Of a stretch of 6,057 bases of DNA, positions 1 to 5,895 are shown piece by piece (position 1 is the stretch's first letter; each line of letters starts with the position of its first letter). A program made the position numbers and the translations under genes. Below the pieces are notes generated by a model. That model did not search any database. It was not told where the DNA came from and worked only from the letters and a program-made list of their open reading frames with translations. Source of the stretch: Dehalococcoidales bacterium. GTDB taxonomy: Bacteria > Chloroflexota > Dehalococcoidia > Dehalococcoidales > UBA3254. The stretch lies in NCBI GenBank assembly GCA_028718465.1, contig JAQULX010000193.1:1-6057 (forward strand). Reading direction: 5' to 3'.

Positions 1-53
1 TAAAAACATGACTTTTGTACGGTATCCGGCTATGCAAAACCGGGTTTTTATGG

Positions 54-93
54 AATAAAATTGGCGCAAGACAACTTGAATTATCTGCGCCAA
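54..93 (-). terminator. Factor-independent terminator after the CoA-transferase genes
   Basis: A perfect 8-bp inverted repeat, TTGGCGCA at 61-68 and TGCGCCAA at 86-93, is separated by a 17-nt loop. Read on the minus strand, the stem is followed directly by a T-rich run (TTTTATT, 60 down to 54). It lies about 40 nt past the stop codon of the CoA-transferase beta subunit, where the operon would be expected to end. The loop is large for a terminator, but partial inner pairing could shorten it. The rest of 1-133 shows no gene. Confidence 0.7.
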
Positions 94-133
94 AGTGCAA
101 TCAAGAGATAAAACCGGCGGTCCCGGGGGGCTA

Positions 134-814
134 TTACAACAGCTCCATTTCCTTCAGTTCCTCACTGATGATCAGCCGCGGCTCGGTTAACTCCTGTACA
201 TCATCCGGAGTCCAGCCGGGAGCTACTTCTTTCAGTAGAAGACCCCCGGGCGTAAACTTGATCACGGCGATATCGGTGACAATCATATCCATGCAGTGCG
301 GAGCAGTCAGAGGAATGCTGCACTGTTTGACTATCTTGGGCTTATTGTCCTTGGTAGTATGTTCCGTGGCTCCGATGATCCTTTTAGAGCAGAAAGCCAG
401 GTCCATGCCCCCTCCGATGTTGCCGACGCCCCTGCCCGGGAACATCCAGTTGGCCAGGTCTCCTTTTTCGGATACTTCCAGTACCCCCAGAACGGAAATA
501 TCAATCCTCCCTCCGCGAATCATCATGAAGGAGTCGGCATGACTGAAGAAACACATGCCGGGTTTGGGATAAACATATTGACCTCCGGCGTTGGTCAAAT
601 CGATATCCGCGTAGGCGGCCATATCATCCTGGGTTACCACTTTCCCGAATCCCAGCGCACCATTTTCCGTATGATATGCCACCTGCATCCCTTCGGGGAC
701 GAAACTGGAGCAGAGCGTAGGGATGCCGATGCCGAGGTTGACTACCGCGCCGTCAAAAAACTCCCTGGCGATTCTCATGGCAATGGCTTCACGACTTAAT
801 CTCTCTTTTGTCAT
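134..814 (-). CDS. 3-oxoacid CoA-transferase, beta subunit (AtoA/ScoB type)
   Basis: This is the 226-residue catalytic subunit of a family I CoA-transferase. Such enzymes move CoA between an acyl-CoA and a free acid, here most likely acetoacetate, through a glutamyl-CoA thioester. The catalytic glutamate is visible as E50 in the motif HTENGALG (48-55). A family-typical GIGIPT stretch at 28-33 and a glycine-rich GNIGGGMDLA at about 132-141 fit the SCOT/AtoA fold. The length is normal for a separate beta subunit. The ATG lies 1 nt beyond the alpha-subunit stop codon (TAA-A-ATG) and is preceded by AGAGGTGA inside the end of the alpha gene, so the two are probably translationally coupled and made in equal amounts. 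A terminator-like hairpin follows the gene. The family is clear. The acyl substrate cannot be read from the sequence; acetoacetate is inferred from the neighbouring beta-keto acid cleavage enzyme. Confidence 0.93.
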   Translation of the reverse strand: MTKERLSREAIAMRIAREFFDGAVVNLGIGIPTLCSSFVPEGMQVAYHTENGALGFGKVVTQDDMAAYADIDLTNAGGQYVYPKPGMCFFSHADSFMMIRGGRIDISVLGVLEVSEKGDLANWMFPGRGVGNIGGGMDLAFCSKRIIGATEHTTKDNKPKIVKQCSIPLTAPHCMDMIVTDIAVIKFTPGGLLLKEVAPGWTPDDVQELTEPRLIISEELKEMELL

Positions 815-815
815 T

Positions 816-1568
816 TTAATTCACCTCTTCTTTAACCTGAAAGTCGGTCTCCAGATGCCGCGGGAATCCGGGGTCTTCAGTCACCTTGACGATCCGCTTC
901 ACATATATACCGGGTACTACGACGCAGTTGGGGTTGATCTCACCCGGAGCTACTATCTCATCCACTTCAGCAATTGTGATATCCGCCGCCATCGCCATCA
1001 TGGGATTGAATTGCCTTTGTGTCCCGCGGAAGATCAAATTGCCCAGGGTGTCGGCTTTCCATGCCCGCACCAGGGCATAATCAGCCCTCAGACCGTATTC
1101 CAGGAGACAGGGCTTGTTATTAAAATACCTTTTCTCTTTGCCTTCTTCAATGACAGTCCCCGGGCCGGTGGGAGTATAAAAAGCCGGTATGCCGGCGGCC
1201 CCGGACCGGATTCTTTCTGCCAGAGTTCCCTGGGGAACCATTTCCAGCGTCACCTCTCCGGCCAGAATTTGCTTCTCTGCGTCGCTGGGTCTTTTGGGAG
1301 AGGTGGAGAAAGGGAAGGACGCAATCACTTTCTTGACCTGATGGTTCTGGAAGAGTATCCGGTGGTCATCGTAGTCCAGGGTCAGACCGATGCCGCCGGC
1401 GGTATTAGCGACGATGGTCAGGTCTTTCGCTCCCTGGTCGCGGAGGGCTTTGATCAGGAAAAAAGGAGTACCGCCGGGACCCGCAAAATTGCCGATGAAA
1501 ATCACCGAACCGTCCCTGATGTCAGCCACAGCTTCCTTGAATGAACTGTATACCTTATTCACTGTCAT
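816..1568 (-). CDS. 3-oxoacid CoA-transferase, alpha subunit (AtoD/ScoA type)
   Basis: This 250-residue protein is the non-catalytic partner of the beta subunit encoded directly downstream. It carries the family's N-terminal glycine-rich loop (GNFAGPGGTP, 26-35), which normally supplies backbone groups to the oxyanion site. Further family stretches are PQGTLAERIRSGAAGIPAF (112-130), followed by YTPTGPGT, and NPNCVVVPGIYVKRIV (212-227). The glycine loop departs from the more usual GGFGLCGIP pattern, as in a divergent subgroup rather than textbook acetoacetate:succinyl-CoA transferase. The ATG is supported by AGGAG five to six nt upstream. A 172-bp gap separates it from the dehydrogenase gene upstream, so the CoA-transferase pair may have its own expression control. 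The likely role is activation of free acetoacetate or a related beta-keto acid to its CoA ester for thiolysis. Confidence 0.92.
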   Translation of the reverse strand: MTVNKVYSSFKEAVADIRDGSVIFIGNFAGPGGTPFFLIKALRDQGAKDLTIVANTAGGIGLTLDYDDHRILFQNHQVKKVIASFPFSTSPKRPSDAEKQILAGEVTLEMVPQGTLAERIRSGAAGIPAFYTPTGPGTVIEEGKEKRYFNNKPCLLEYGLRADYALVRAWKADTLGNLIFRGTQRQFNPMMAMAADITIAEVDEIVAPGEINPNCVVVPGIYVKRIVKVTEDPGFPRHLETDFQVKEEVN

Positions 1569-1740
1569 ATTGTCTCCTAATCTAAAATTAAACTTCGAAA
1601 CAAAAAATCCAAAAGATAGTCACAACAATTTGTAACGAACAATATAAACGCCTGATTAATTTAGCCCCACCATGCTCCGTGGGGGGAGGAGTAAGGATTA
1701 AAGGTTAATAAATTTAGAAGGAGATATGAATTATAAAAAT
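1569..1740. other. Intergenic gap before the CoA-transferase genes
   Basis: This 172-bp AT-rich spacer contains a GC-rich hairpin at 1665-1684, the ribosome binding site of the CoA-transferase alpha subunit, and on the minus strand a single -10-like TATATT without a convincing -35. I see no gene in it. It may carry a weak internal promoter or only mark a join between two ancestral gene blocks. Confidence 0.5.
1665..1684 (-). repeat. GC-rich hairpin in the dehydrogenase/CoA-transferase gap
   Basis: CCCCAC (1665-1670) and GTGGGG (1679-1684) form a 6-bp stem with an 8-nt loop. Read on the minus strand it is followed by CTAAATTAATC, which is AT-rich but not a T run, so it is a weak terminator at best. 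It could reduce read-through into the CoA-transferase genes or protect the upstream message end. Confidence 0.4.
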
Positions 1741-2697
1741 TTACATAATAGGTCCTGTCAGATTGGCTTCCTGAAGCAGCTTTAAAAGCTTGAGCAGGCG
1801 GACGTCACGTTCGCGGCACATTTCCGCTTCGCTCTTTCCCTCATAATCATAGAACCCGCGTCCTGCCTTGACTCCCAGTTCGCCCTTTTTGACCATTTCA
1901 TTAAGCTTGACCGGTATATAGTCCACCGGGGTGCTTTGTCCGGACTGGGTAGTGGTCCTCGCACTGAGGTCTAACCCTCCGAAATCGATCCTCTGGCAGA
2001 TGCCCACTACCAGCATCCGCAGCGCCAGACCCCAAATGGCGGCTTCATCAATATCTTTAGGAGAGAGATAGTTATTGTCCAGAAGCCAGTATACTTCTCT
2101 CTGAAAAGCTACCTGTAAACGGCTGACCAGGTATCCGGCGACCGGTTTATTAAAGATAATGGGCTTTTTGCCGATTCCCCGGAGTGTCTCTGTGACAATC
2201 CGGATGTTCTGCTCATCGGTTTGAGGGCCTTTGACGATATCTACCAGGGGGATGATCTGGGGCGGCGAATAAAAGTGGATGCCCAGGAGTTTTTCCGGCC
2301 GGGAGACCTGCACAAATTCAAAAATATTTAAAAAGCTGGAATTGCTGGCGAGTAAAGTTTTGGGAGGGCAGAGAACATCCAGTTTTTTAAATAGATCGCT
2401 CTTGGCCTCTTTGTTCTCTACGATGCACTCTATCGCCAGGTCAGCATCCCGGGCTGCCTCTTCCAGCGAGGCGGCCGGTTTGATGCGGCCAATGATAGGA
2501 TCGATCTCCTCTTTTTTAACGAGTCCGGCCTCTACCATGGTCTCCAGACTGGACCTGATCAGGATGGCCGCTCTTTCCAGAGCTTGAGGGACCGTATCCT
2601 GTAAGGCGACTTCATAGCCTCCCTGAGCGAAAACCTGGGCGATCCCATGCCCCATTGTCCCTGAGCCGATAACCAGGACTTTTTTTATTTTGTTCAT
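1741..2697 (-). CDS. 3-hydroxyacyl-CoA dehydrogenase-family NAD-dependent dehydrogenase
   Basis: This 318-residue two-domain protein has an N-terminal Rossmann domain with GSGTMG at 11-16 and an acidic residue, D34, at the end of the second strand, which indicates NAD rather than NADP. A C-terminal helical dimerisation domain covers roughly 187-285 and ends in the family-typical GVKAGRGFYDY (275-285). The catalytic histidine is H141 in HFYSPP. Positions that are normally Glu and Asn in true 3-hydroxyacyl-CoA dehydrogenases are instead D153 (LVDIV) and S192 (GYLVSRL), and the usual HFFNP reads HFYSP. Relatives such as L-carnitine dehydrogenase act on free hydroxyacids rather than CoA esters. 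I infer that this enzyme also oxidises a free beta-hydroxy acid to the beta-keto acid cleaved by the BKACE enzyme, for example 3-hydroxy-5-oxohexanoate. 3-Hydroxybutyryl-CoA dehydrogenase activity remains possible. It is preceded by AAAGGGG and lies 17 bp after the cupin stop. Confidence 0.85.
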   Translation of the reverse strand: MNKIKKVLVIGSGTMGHGIAQVFAQGGYEVALQDTVPQALERAAILIRSSLETMVEAGLVKKEEIDPIIGRIKPAASLEEAARDADLAIECIVENKEAKSDLFKKLDVLCPPKTLLASNSSFLNIFEFVQVSRPEKLLGIHFYSPPQIIPLVDIVKGPQTDEQNIRIVTETLRGIGKKPIIFNKPVAGYLVSRLQVAFQREVYWLLDNNYLSPKDIDEAAIWGLALRMLVVGICQRIDFGGLDLSARTTTQSGQSTPVDYIPVKLNEMVKKGELGVKAGRGFYDYEGKSEAEMCRERDVRLLKLLKLLQEANLTGPIM

Positions 2698-2714
2698 TTA
2701 ACCCCTTTTTATAT

Positions 2715-3050
2715 TTAGTCCGGTTTAGCCATGATCACCAGTATGGTTGCCGGCTTTGTGTTGCTGACCTGGAAGCTGCGCTCCTCCCCGTTGGCGATAT
2801 AAATCATATCGCCAGGCTCAAGCTGGTATTCTTCGGTCTTACCCTTGACGGTGATCTTGCCTTCAATACAGAAATAAACTCTTTCAAGAGGAGATGCCGA
2901 GAACTCGGCACCGCCGCCCGGCAGGAAATGAGAAACTCCGAGATGCAGCCTTTTGCTGACGCTTTCAGGGTCGAGTTTACTAATGGACCAGTAATTAAAA
3001 TGGCGCGGAGCGTCGTAGGGTTTGCCTTCCCCCACTTTAATAAGCTTCAT
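2715..3050 (-). CDS. Small single-domain cupin lacking canonical metal ligands
   Basis: This 111-residue protein matches a single cupin_2 beta-barrel. Motif 1 is recognisable around residues 43-64, ending PLERVYFCIEGK, and motif 2 around 80-93, GDMIYIANGEERSF. The motif 1 glutamate (E56) is kept. The two histidines expected at 50 and 52 are F and A, and the histidine of motif 2 is R91, so a classical Fe/Mn/Zn site appears to be missing. It is therefore unlikely to be a typical metal-dependent dioxygenase. It may bind a small ligand or catalyse a metal-free isomerisation, but no specific function can be assigned. I chose the ATG at 3050 because GGAGAG lies just upstream and the cupin homology begins there. 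An upstream in-frame ATG at 3158 would add 36 low-complexity residues and read through a perfect hairpin. Its place among the catabolic genes suggests a supporting role. Confidence 0.8.
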   Translation of the reverse strand: MKLIKVGEGKPYDAPRHFNYWSISKLDPESVSKRLHLGVSHFLPGGGAEFSASPLERVYFCIEGKITVKGKTEEYQLEPGDMIYIANGEERSFQVSNTKPATILVIMAKPD

Positions 3051-3134
3051 ATTACTCTCTCCTTCATTCTTAGAAACAACCGGTCGGCTGTTATAATGCG
3101 GATCTGCGTTAGTATCAGAATCGCCATAGACATA

Positions 3135-3162
3135 CGGGTTGGGTATTGATATACCCAACCCG
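3135..3162 (-). repeat. Perfect 12-bp intergenic hairpin between SDR and cupin genes
   Basis: CGGGTTGGGTAT (3135-3146) and its exact complement ATACCCAACCCG (3151-3162) are separated by only 4 nt. No T run follows on either strand, so it is not a standard terminator. In the minus-strand message it would form a very stable stem-loop about 40 nt after the SDR stop codon. This could stabilise the upstream message, act as a processing boundary, or be a small palindromic repeat element. Confidence 0.75.
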
Positions 3163-3202
3163 GGACAAGTTATCGAAGTGTGCTATTTCATTTCCACCGA
3201 TG

Positions 3203-3979
3203 TCATCCTATGGCTGTCAAACCGCCGTCAAGATAAATGATCTGGCCGGTAATGAAATCGGACGCGGGAGAGGCCAGGAAAATGCAGGCTCCGACGATAT
3301 CGATTGGCTGTCCGACTCTCCCCAGCGGGCAACTGGCCAGGAACCTCTTCAGCTTATCAGGGTCCTTCAGGGTCTGTTCCGAGAAACGCGTTGCCACCGT
3401 AGAAGGTCCGATGGCGTTCACATTGATCTTGTAAGGCGCCCATTCTGAGGCCAATGAGCGAGTGATCATATCGATTGCCGCTTTAGTAGCGGCATAGCCT
3501 TCGTTGCCTCCCCAGGCTGTAGCGCGTACCCCCCTGACTGAAGAAAGATTGATAACCTTGCCCTTTTTCCTTTCTATCATCACCTTTCCGAATTCACGGC
3601 ATGTCAGCATAGTACCTCTGACGTTTATGTTGAACATGAAGTCCCAATCATTAACAGGAAACTCGGTAGCAGCCTTTTTCACGTTCACCCCGTGGGAGTT
3701 GACCAGGATATCTACCGTGCCGAACCTGGAGATAACCTGGTCCCTGAGCGCTGCAACGCTTTTTTCATCCGTAATGTCGAACTTGACGGGTGTGGCATCC
3801 GAGGTCTTGAATTTGGCCTGGATATCCTGGGCTACTTGCTCCGCCCTTTGTATATCGACATCGGCTATGACCACTTTCGCGCCGTATTCTGCCAGTCCGT
3901 TTCCCAGAGCTTCACCGATTCCACCAGCCCCACCGGTAATGACAGCAATCTGATTATCTACTCTGAAAAGATTTGCCAT
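3203..3979 (-). CDS. Classical short-chain dehydrogenase/reductase (SDR)
   Basis: This 258-residue protein has all the hallmarks of a classical SDR: cofactor motif TGGAGGIG (15-22), catalytic tetrad N119, S147, Y162 and K166 (YAATK), and the C-terminal FITGQIIYLDGG near 242-253. D40 at the end of the second strand predicts NAD(H) preference. The structural NNAG motif is replaced by NSHG (94-97), a less common variant. The length is normal. The ribosome binding site is weak (AAGGCGG about 7-12 nt upstream), and the gene starts 27 bp after the BKACE stop. In a phloroglucinol-type pathway it could be either the hydroxy-oxohexanoate dehydrogenase or the ring reductase. The NAD-type Asp argues somewhat against the latter, since phloroglucinol reductase is described as NADPH-dependent. 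The substrate remains open. Confidence 0.9.
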   Translation of the reverse strand: MANLFRVDNQIAVITGGAGGIGEALGNGLAEYGAKVVIADVDIQRAEQVAQDIQAKFKTSDATPVKFDITDEKSVAALRDQVISRFGTVDILVNSHGVNVKKAATEFPVNDWDFMFNINVRGTMLTCREFGKVMIERKKGKVINLSSVRGVRATAWGGNEGYAATKAAIDMITRSLASEWAPYKINVNAIGPSTVATRFSEQTLKDPDKLKRFLASCPLGRVGQPIDIVGACIFLASPASDFITGQIIYLDGGLTAIG

Positions 3980-4006
3980 TTTCTGCCGCCTTATAGAATA
4001 ATCATA

Positions 4007-4882
4007 TTATTTACCCGGCACTGATTTGAGTCCGAAAAGTTTTCGCGCCTCATCAGGTGTGCAGGGTTCTTTTCCCAGTTCACGGGCTATTCTAACTATC
4101 CTGGCTACCAGTTGAGCATTGCTTTTGGCCAGTTCGCCTTTCCTGAAATAGATATTATCTTCCAGTCCTACCCGGACATTGCCTCCCAGAATCATGCCCA
4201 TGGTACCCAGGCTGAGTTGAGCCTTTCCCACCCCCAGGGTGTTGAAATAGGCGTTGTCCGGCAGGAATTGAAGATAGCTAACCATGTAAAGATGGTCGGC
4301 TTCCAGGGCTCCCTGGTAGGCCATTCCCAGTATCAGGGAGATGTTGTAAGGCGGTGTTAGCAGGCCTTTCTGGATGAGGATATTGATCTCCTGGAGCATG
4401 GCGATGTTGTAGATTTCCATTTCCGGTTTAACGCCGAATTGGATCATCCGTATAACAAAATTCTCGATCTCCTGGCGGGTATTCATAAAAGGAGTCCCCG
4501 CCGCATCACCTAAAGTGCGCACTAACGTTCCCATGTTCAGGGAAGCCATCTCCGGGTAAGCCTCCAGACAACCGGTCCTCTGGCCGACTGTGAGATTGTA
4601 GCCACCGCCGGTGGAGTCCTGGATGATCATATCGCATTTTGCCCGGATTCTCTCATGAATATCTTTGAATATTGCCGGGTCTCCGGAATTTAGCCCGTCC
4701 TTATCTCGCGCATGAATATGGACAACTGCGGCGCCCTCATTATAGCAATCATAAGCTGATTGGGCGATTTCTTCAGGTTGTTCCGGAACTGCCGGATTCA
4801 TCTTTTTGGTAACCAGGGCGCCGGTCTGAGCAACAGTGATAACTACCTTGTTTTCGGGCATCTTCAAGTAATTTATGGACAA
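4007..4882 (-). CDS. Beta-keto acid cleavage enzyme (BKACE, DUF849), possible triacetate acetoacetate-lyase
   Basis: This is a 291-residue TIM-barrel enzyme of the BKACE family, which uses acetyl-CoA to cleave a beta-keto acid, giving acetoacetate and a new acyl-CoA. The zinc ligands are visible as H55 and H57 in VHIHARD (53-60) and E241 in VRVGLEDN (236-243), with the R237 and D242 positions known from the lysine-pathway enzyme Kce. S90 (QDSTGGG) fits the substrate-carboxylate pocket. The glutamate that follows the early TGA motif in Kce is L23 here, so an aminated substrate such as 3-keto-5-aminohexanoate is unlikely and a neutral side chain more probable. The start is the TTG at 4882, supported by AAGGGG six nt upstream. 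The internal ATG at 4861 (residue 8) has no ribosome binding site. In context, 3,5-dioxohexanoate (triacetate) is a good candidate substrate. The family is secure and the substrate is inferred. Confidence 0.93.
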   Translation of the reverse strand: MSINYLKMPENKVVITVAQTGALVTKKMNPAVPEQPEEIAQSAYDCYNEGAAVVHIHARDKDGLNSGDPAIFKDIHERIRAKCDMIIQDSTGGGYNLTVGQRTGCLEAYPEMASLNMGTLVRTLGDAAGTPFMNTRQEIENFVIRMIQFGVKPEMEIYNIAMLQEINILIQKGLLTPPYNISLILGMAYQGALEADHLYMVSYLQFLPDNAYFNTLGVGKAQLSLGTMGMILGGNVRVGLEDNIYFRKGELAKSNAQLVARIVRIARELGKEPCTPDEARKLFGLKSVPGK

Positions 4883-4888
4883 TGTATT

Positions 4889-4894
4889 CCCCTT
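4889..4894 (-). promoter_or_regulatory. Ribosome binding site deciding the BKACE TTG start
   Basis: AAGGGG on the minus strand lies six nt before the TTG at 4882. No comparable site precedes the alternative ATG at 4861, so TTG is the better start. Confidence 0.65.
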
Positions 4895-4903
4895 ACCGAG
4901 AGC

Positions 4904-5689
4904 CTATTTTTCATCTACTATGGCGACCAATCTGACCAGCGAAGCTTCACCACCCACGTAACGGACAGGGAAGCAGGCTAAAGTGCAGCGCTTGCCGGTG
5001 ACTTCATCCATCTGGCCTCCGGCGATTTCAATGCCGGGGATGTTATGCTGAGCCAACGCCAAATGACAGGGCTCGTAAATGGGGAATTCCTTATTGGCGT
5101 CTTTGCCAGTTTCTTCCAGGTACTCTTTATACAGCCAGGGAGCGTATTTGTCCAGTGGAGCATGGGCGCAGGGGTGGTCCATTGCAGCTCCATCAACGGC
5201 GACGGCTTTGACTTCATGCTCGACAAACCAGTCTGCCGCTTCGGTATAGAAGCCGGGATAATGGTTCATGAAGATGTAGCCCTTCTTCGGGAAATATTGA
5301 TGCCAGCCGGTGTTGATAACCACGAAATCACCCTTTTTGATTTTCGGATTGGCATTGTCCAGGTCCTTTGCGCCAATGACATCCCATTTCTTCTTATGTC
5401 TCATGTCCACGATCACACCCTCGCCGTAACAACTGGAAAGGGGTATCTGGTCGACGGTCATCCCGCCTTCGAGCACATGCAAGTGGGCATCCATATGAGT
5501 TGAGGCATGGAATTTGGTCTTGATGACCGATGTCATCTTGTTTACTCTGCCTCTTTTGGGATCACCGGGGAAAAGGTCCCGTTCGGGAAAAGATACTCTT
5601 TCGATAACGGTATCTACCATTACCGGCCACGGCCAAAGTGGGATACCTGCATAAAAAGGTTGCGACAAGTCATAGAACTTCAAAGCCAT
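4904..5689 (-). CDS. Cyclase-family metal-dependent hydrolase, possible cyclic-diketone (dihydrophloroglucinol) hydrolase
   Basis: This 261-residue cytosolic protein belongs to the cyclase/KynB family (PF04199), whose members include kynurenine formamidase and isatin hydrolase and bind Zn or Mn. The metal motif HxGTHxDxPxH appears as HASTHMDAHLH (61-71), keeping H61, H65, D67 and H71 but changing Gly63 to Ser and Pro69 to His. A second conserved block, AVDGAAMDHP (164-173), corresponds to the family's GTDxxSxD region, and E221 in NIPGIEIAGG fits the late catalytic/structural Glu. The protein is longer than KynB (about 210 residues), with an insertion around 174-205. It is the first gene of the cluster, with GGGAGGA nine nt before its ATG, and the BKACE gene starts 21 bp after it. 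As I recall, dihydrophloroglucinol cyclohydrolase is a metal hydrolase with this kind of annotation. Ring opening of a cyclic 1,3-diketone is inferred from the context. Amide or lactone hydrolysis is an alternative. Confidence 0.88.
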   Translation of the reverse strand: MALKFYDLSQPFYAGIPLWPWPVMVDTVIERVSFPERDLFPGDPKRGRVNKMTSVIKTKFHASTHMDAHLHVLEGGMTVDQIPLSSCYGEGVIVDMRHKKKWDVIGAKDLDNANPKIKKGDFVVINTGWHQYFPKKGYIFMNHYPGFYTEAADWFVEHEVKAVAVDGAAMDHPCAHAPLDKYAPWLYKEYLEETGKDANKEFPIYEPCHLALAQHNIPGIEIAGGQMDEVTGKRCTLACFPVRYVGGEASLVRLVAIVDEK

Positions 5690-5712
5690 CGATATTTTCC
5701 TCCCAAATTATT

Positions 5713-5743
5713 TTCATAGAGCAGCTTCTGTTCGGTATGTCAA
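5713..5743 (-). promoter_or_regulatory. Proximal promoter candidate for the cluster
   Basis: On the minus strand a perfect TTGACA (5738-5743) is followed after 19 bp by TATGAA (5713-5718). The spacing is long and the leader would be only about 18 nt, ending just before the cyclase ribosome binding site. It is plausible but weaker than the distal candidate. Confidence 0.35.
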
Positions 5744-5753
5744 ACGAAGCCGT

Positions 5754-5774
5754 GATTCGTGGTTATTCCGAATC
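5754..5774. repeat. Short inverted repeat in the cluster leader
   Basis: GATTCG (5754-5759) and CGAATC (5769-5774) are exact complements around a 9-nt loop. It sits just upstream of the proximal -35 candidate, so it could be an operator or a leader stem-loop. Confidence 0.3.
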
Positions 5775-5811
5775 CTGTAACTACCTGCATCAAACCGGTT
5801 GTTAAAGTGAA

Positions 5812-5830
5812 ACACCCTTTCAGTGGGTGT
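5812..5830. repeat. ACACCC/GGGTGT inverted repeat
   Basis: ACACCC (5812-5817) and GGGTGT (5825-5830) form a 6-bp stem with a 7-nt loop. No T run follows on the minus strand, so termination is unlikely. It may be a leader structure if transcription starts at the distal promoter. Confidence 0.35.
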
Positions 5831-5851
5831 CCAAAAATAATACATAATACC

Positions 5852-5895
5852 AAATTGAATGCCCAAGAATTTCACATTCTTGGCAAACACAATTT
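5852..5895. promoter_or_regulatory. Nested palindrome, likely operator
   Basis: The core is CCAAGAAT (5863-5870), a 5-nt centre and ATTCTTGG (5876-5883). With one bulged C it extends to TGCC/GGCA. A second pair, AAATTG (5852-5857) and CAATTT (5890-5895), flanks it almost symmetrically. The outer right arm overlaps the -10 of the distal promoter candidate and the core covers its expected transcription start, a classical repressor position. Confidence 0.55.

Noticed and set aside
26..49. CCGG...CCGG followed by GTTTTT on the plus strand, as a terminator for a convergent gene
   Set aside because: The stem is only 4 bp, and no plus-strand gene is seen ending here.
723..1544. Long plus-strand ORF of 273 codons opposite the CoA-transferase alpha gene
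   Set aside because: It is antisense to a clear family member and its translation resembles no protein family.
1726..1785. Short plus-strand ORF of 19 codons preceded by AGAAGGAG
   Set aside because: The ribosome binding site is only 2 nt from the ATG, the ORF overlaps the end of the dehydrogenase gene in antisense, and its peptide shows no recognisable feature.
3051..3158. Upstream in-frame ATG giving the cupin 36 more residues
   Set aside because: The extension crosses the perfect hairpin, is not cupin-like, and the internal ATG at 3050 has a good GGAGAG site.
134..5689. Classical lysine fermentation operon (BKACE plus CoA-transferase)
   Set aside because: No aminomutase or 3,5-diaminohexanoate dehydrogenase is present, and the BKACE lacks the Glu linked to an aminated substrate.
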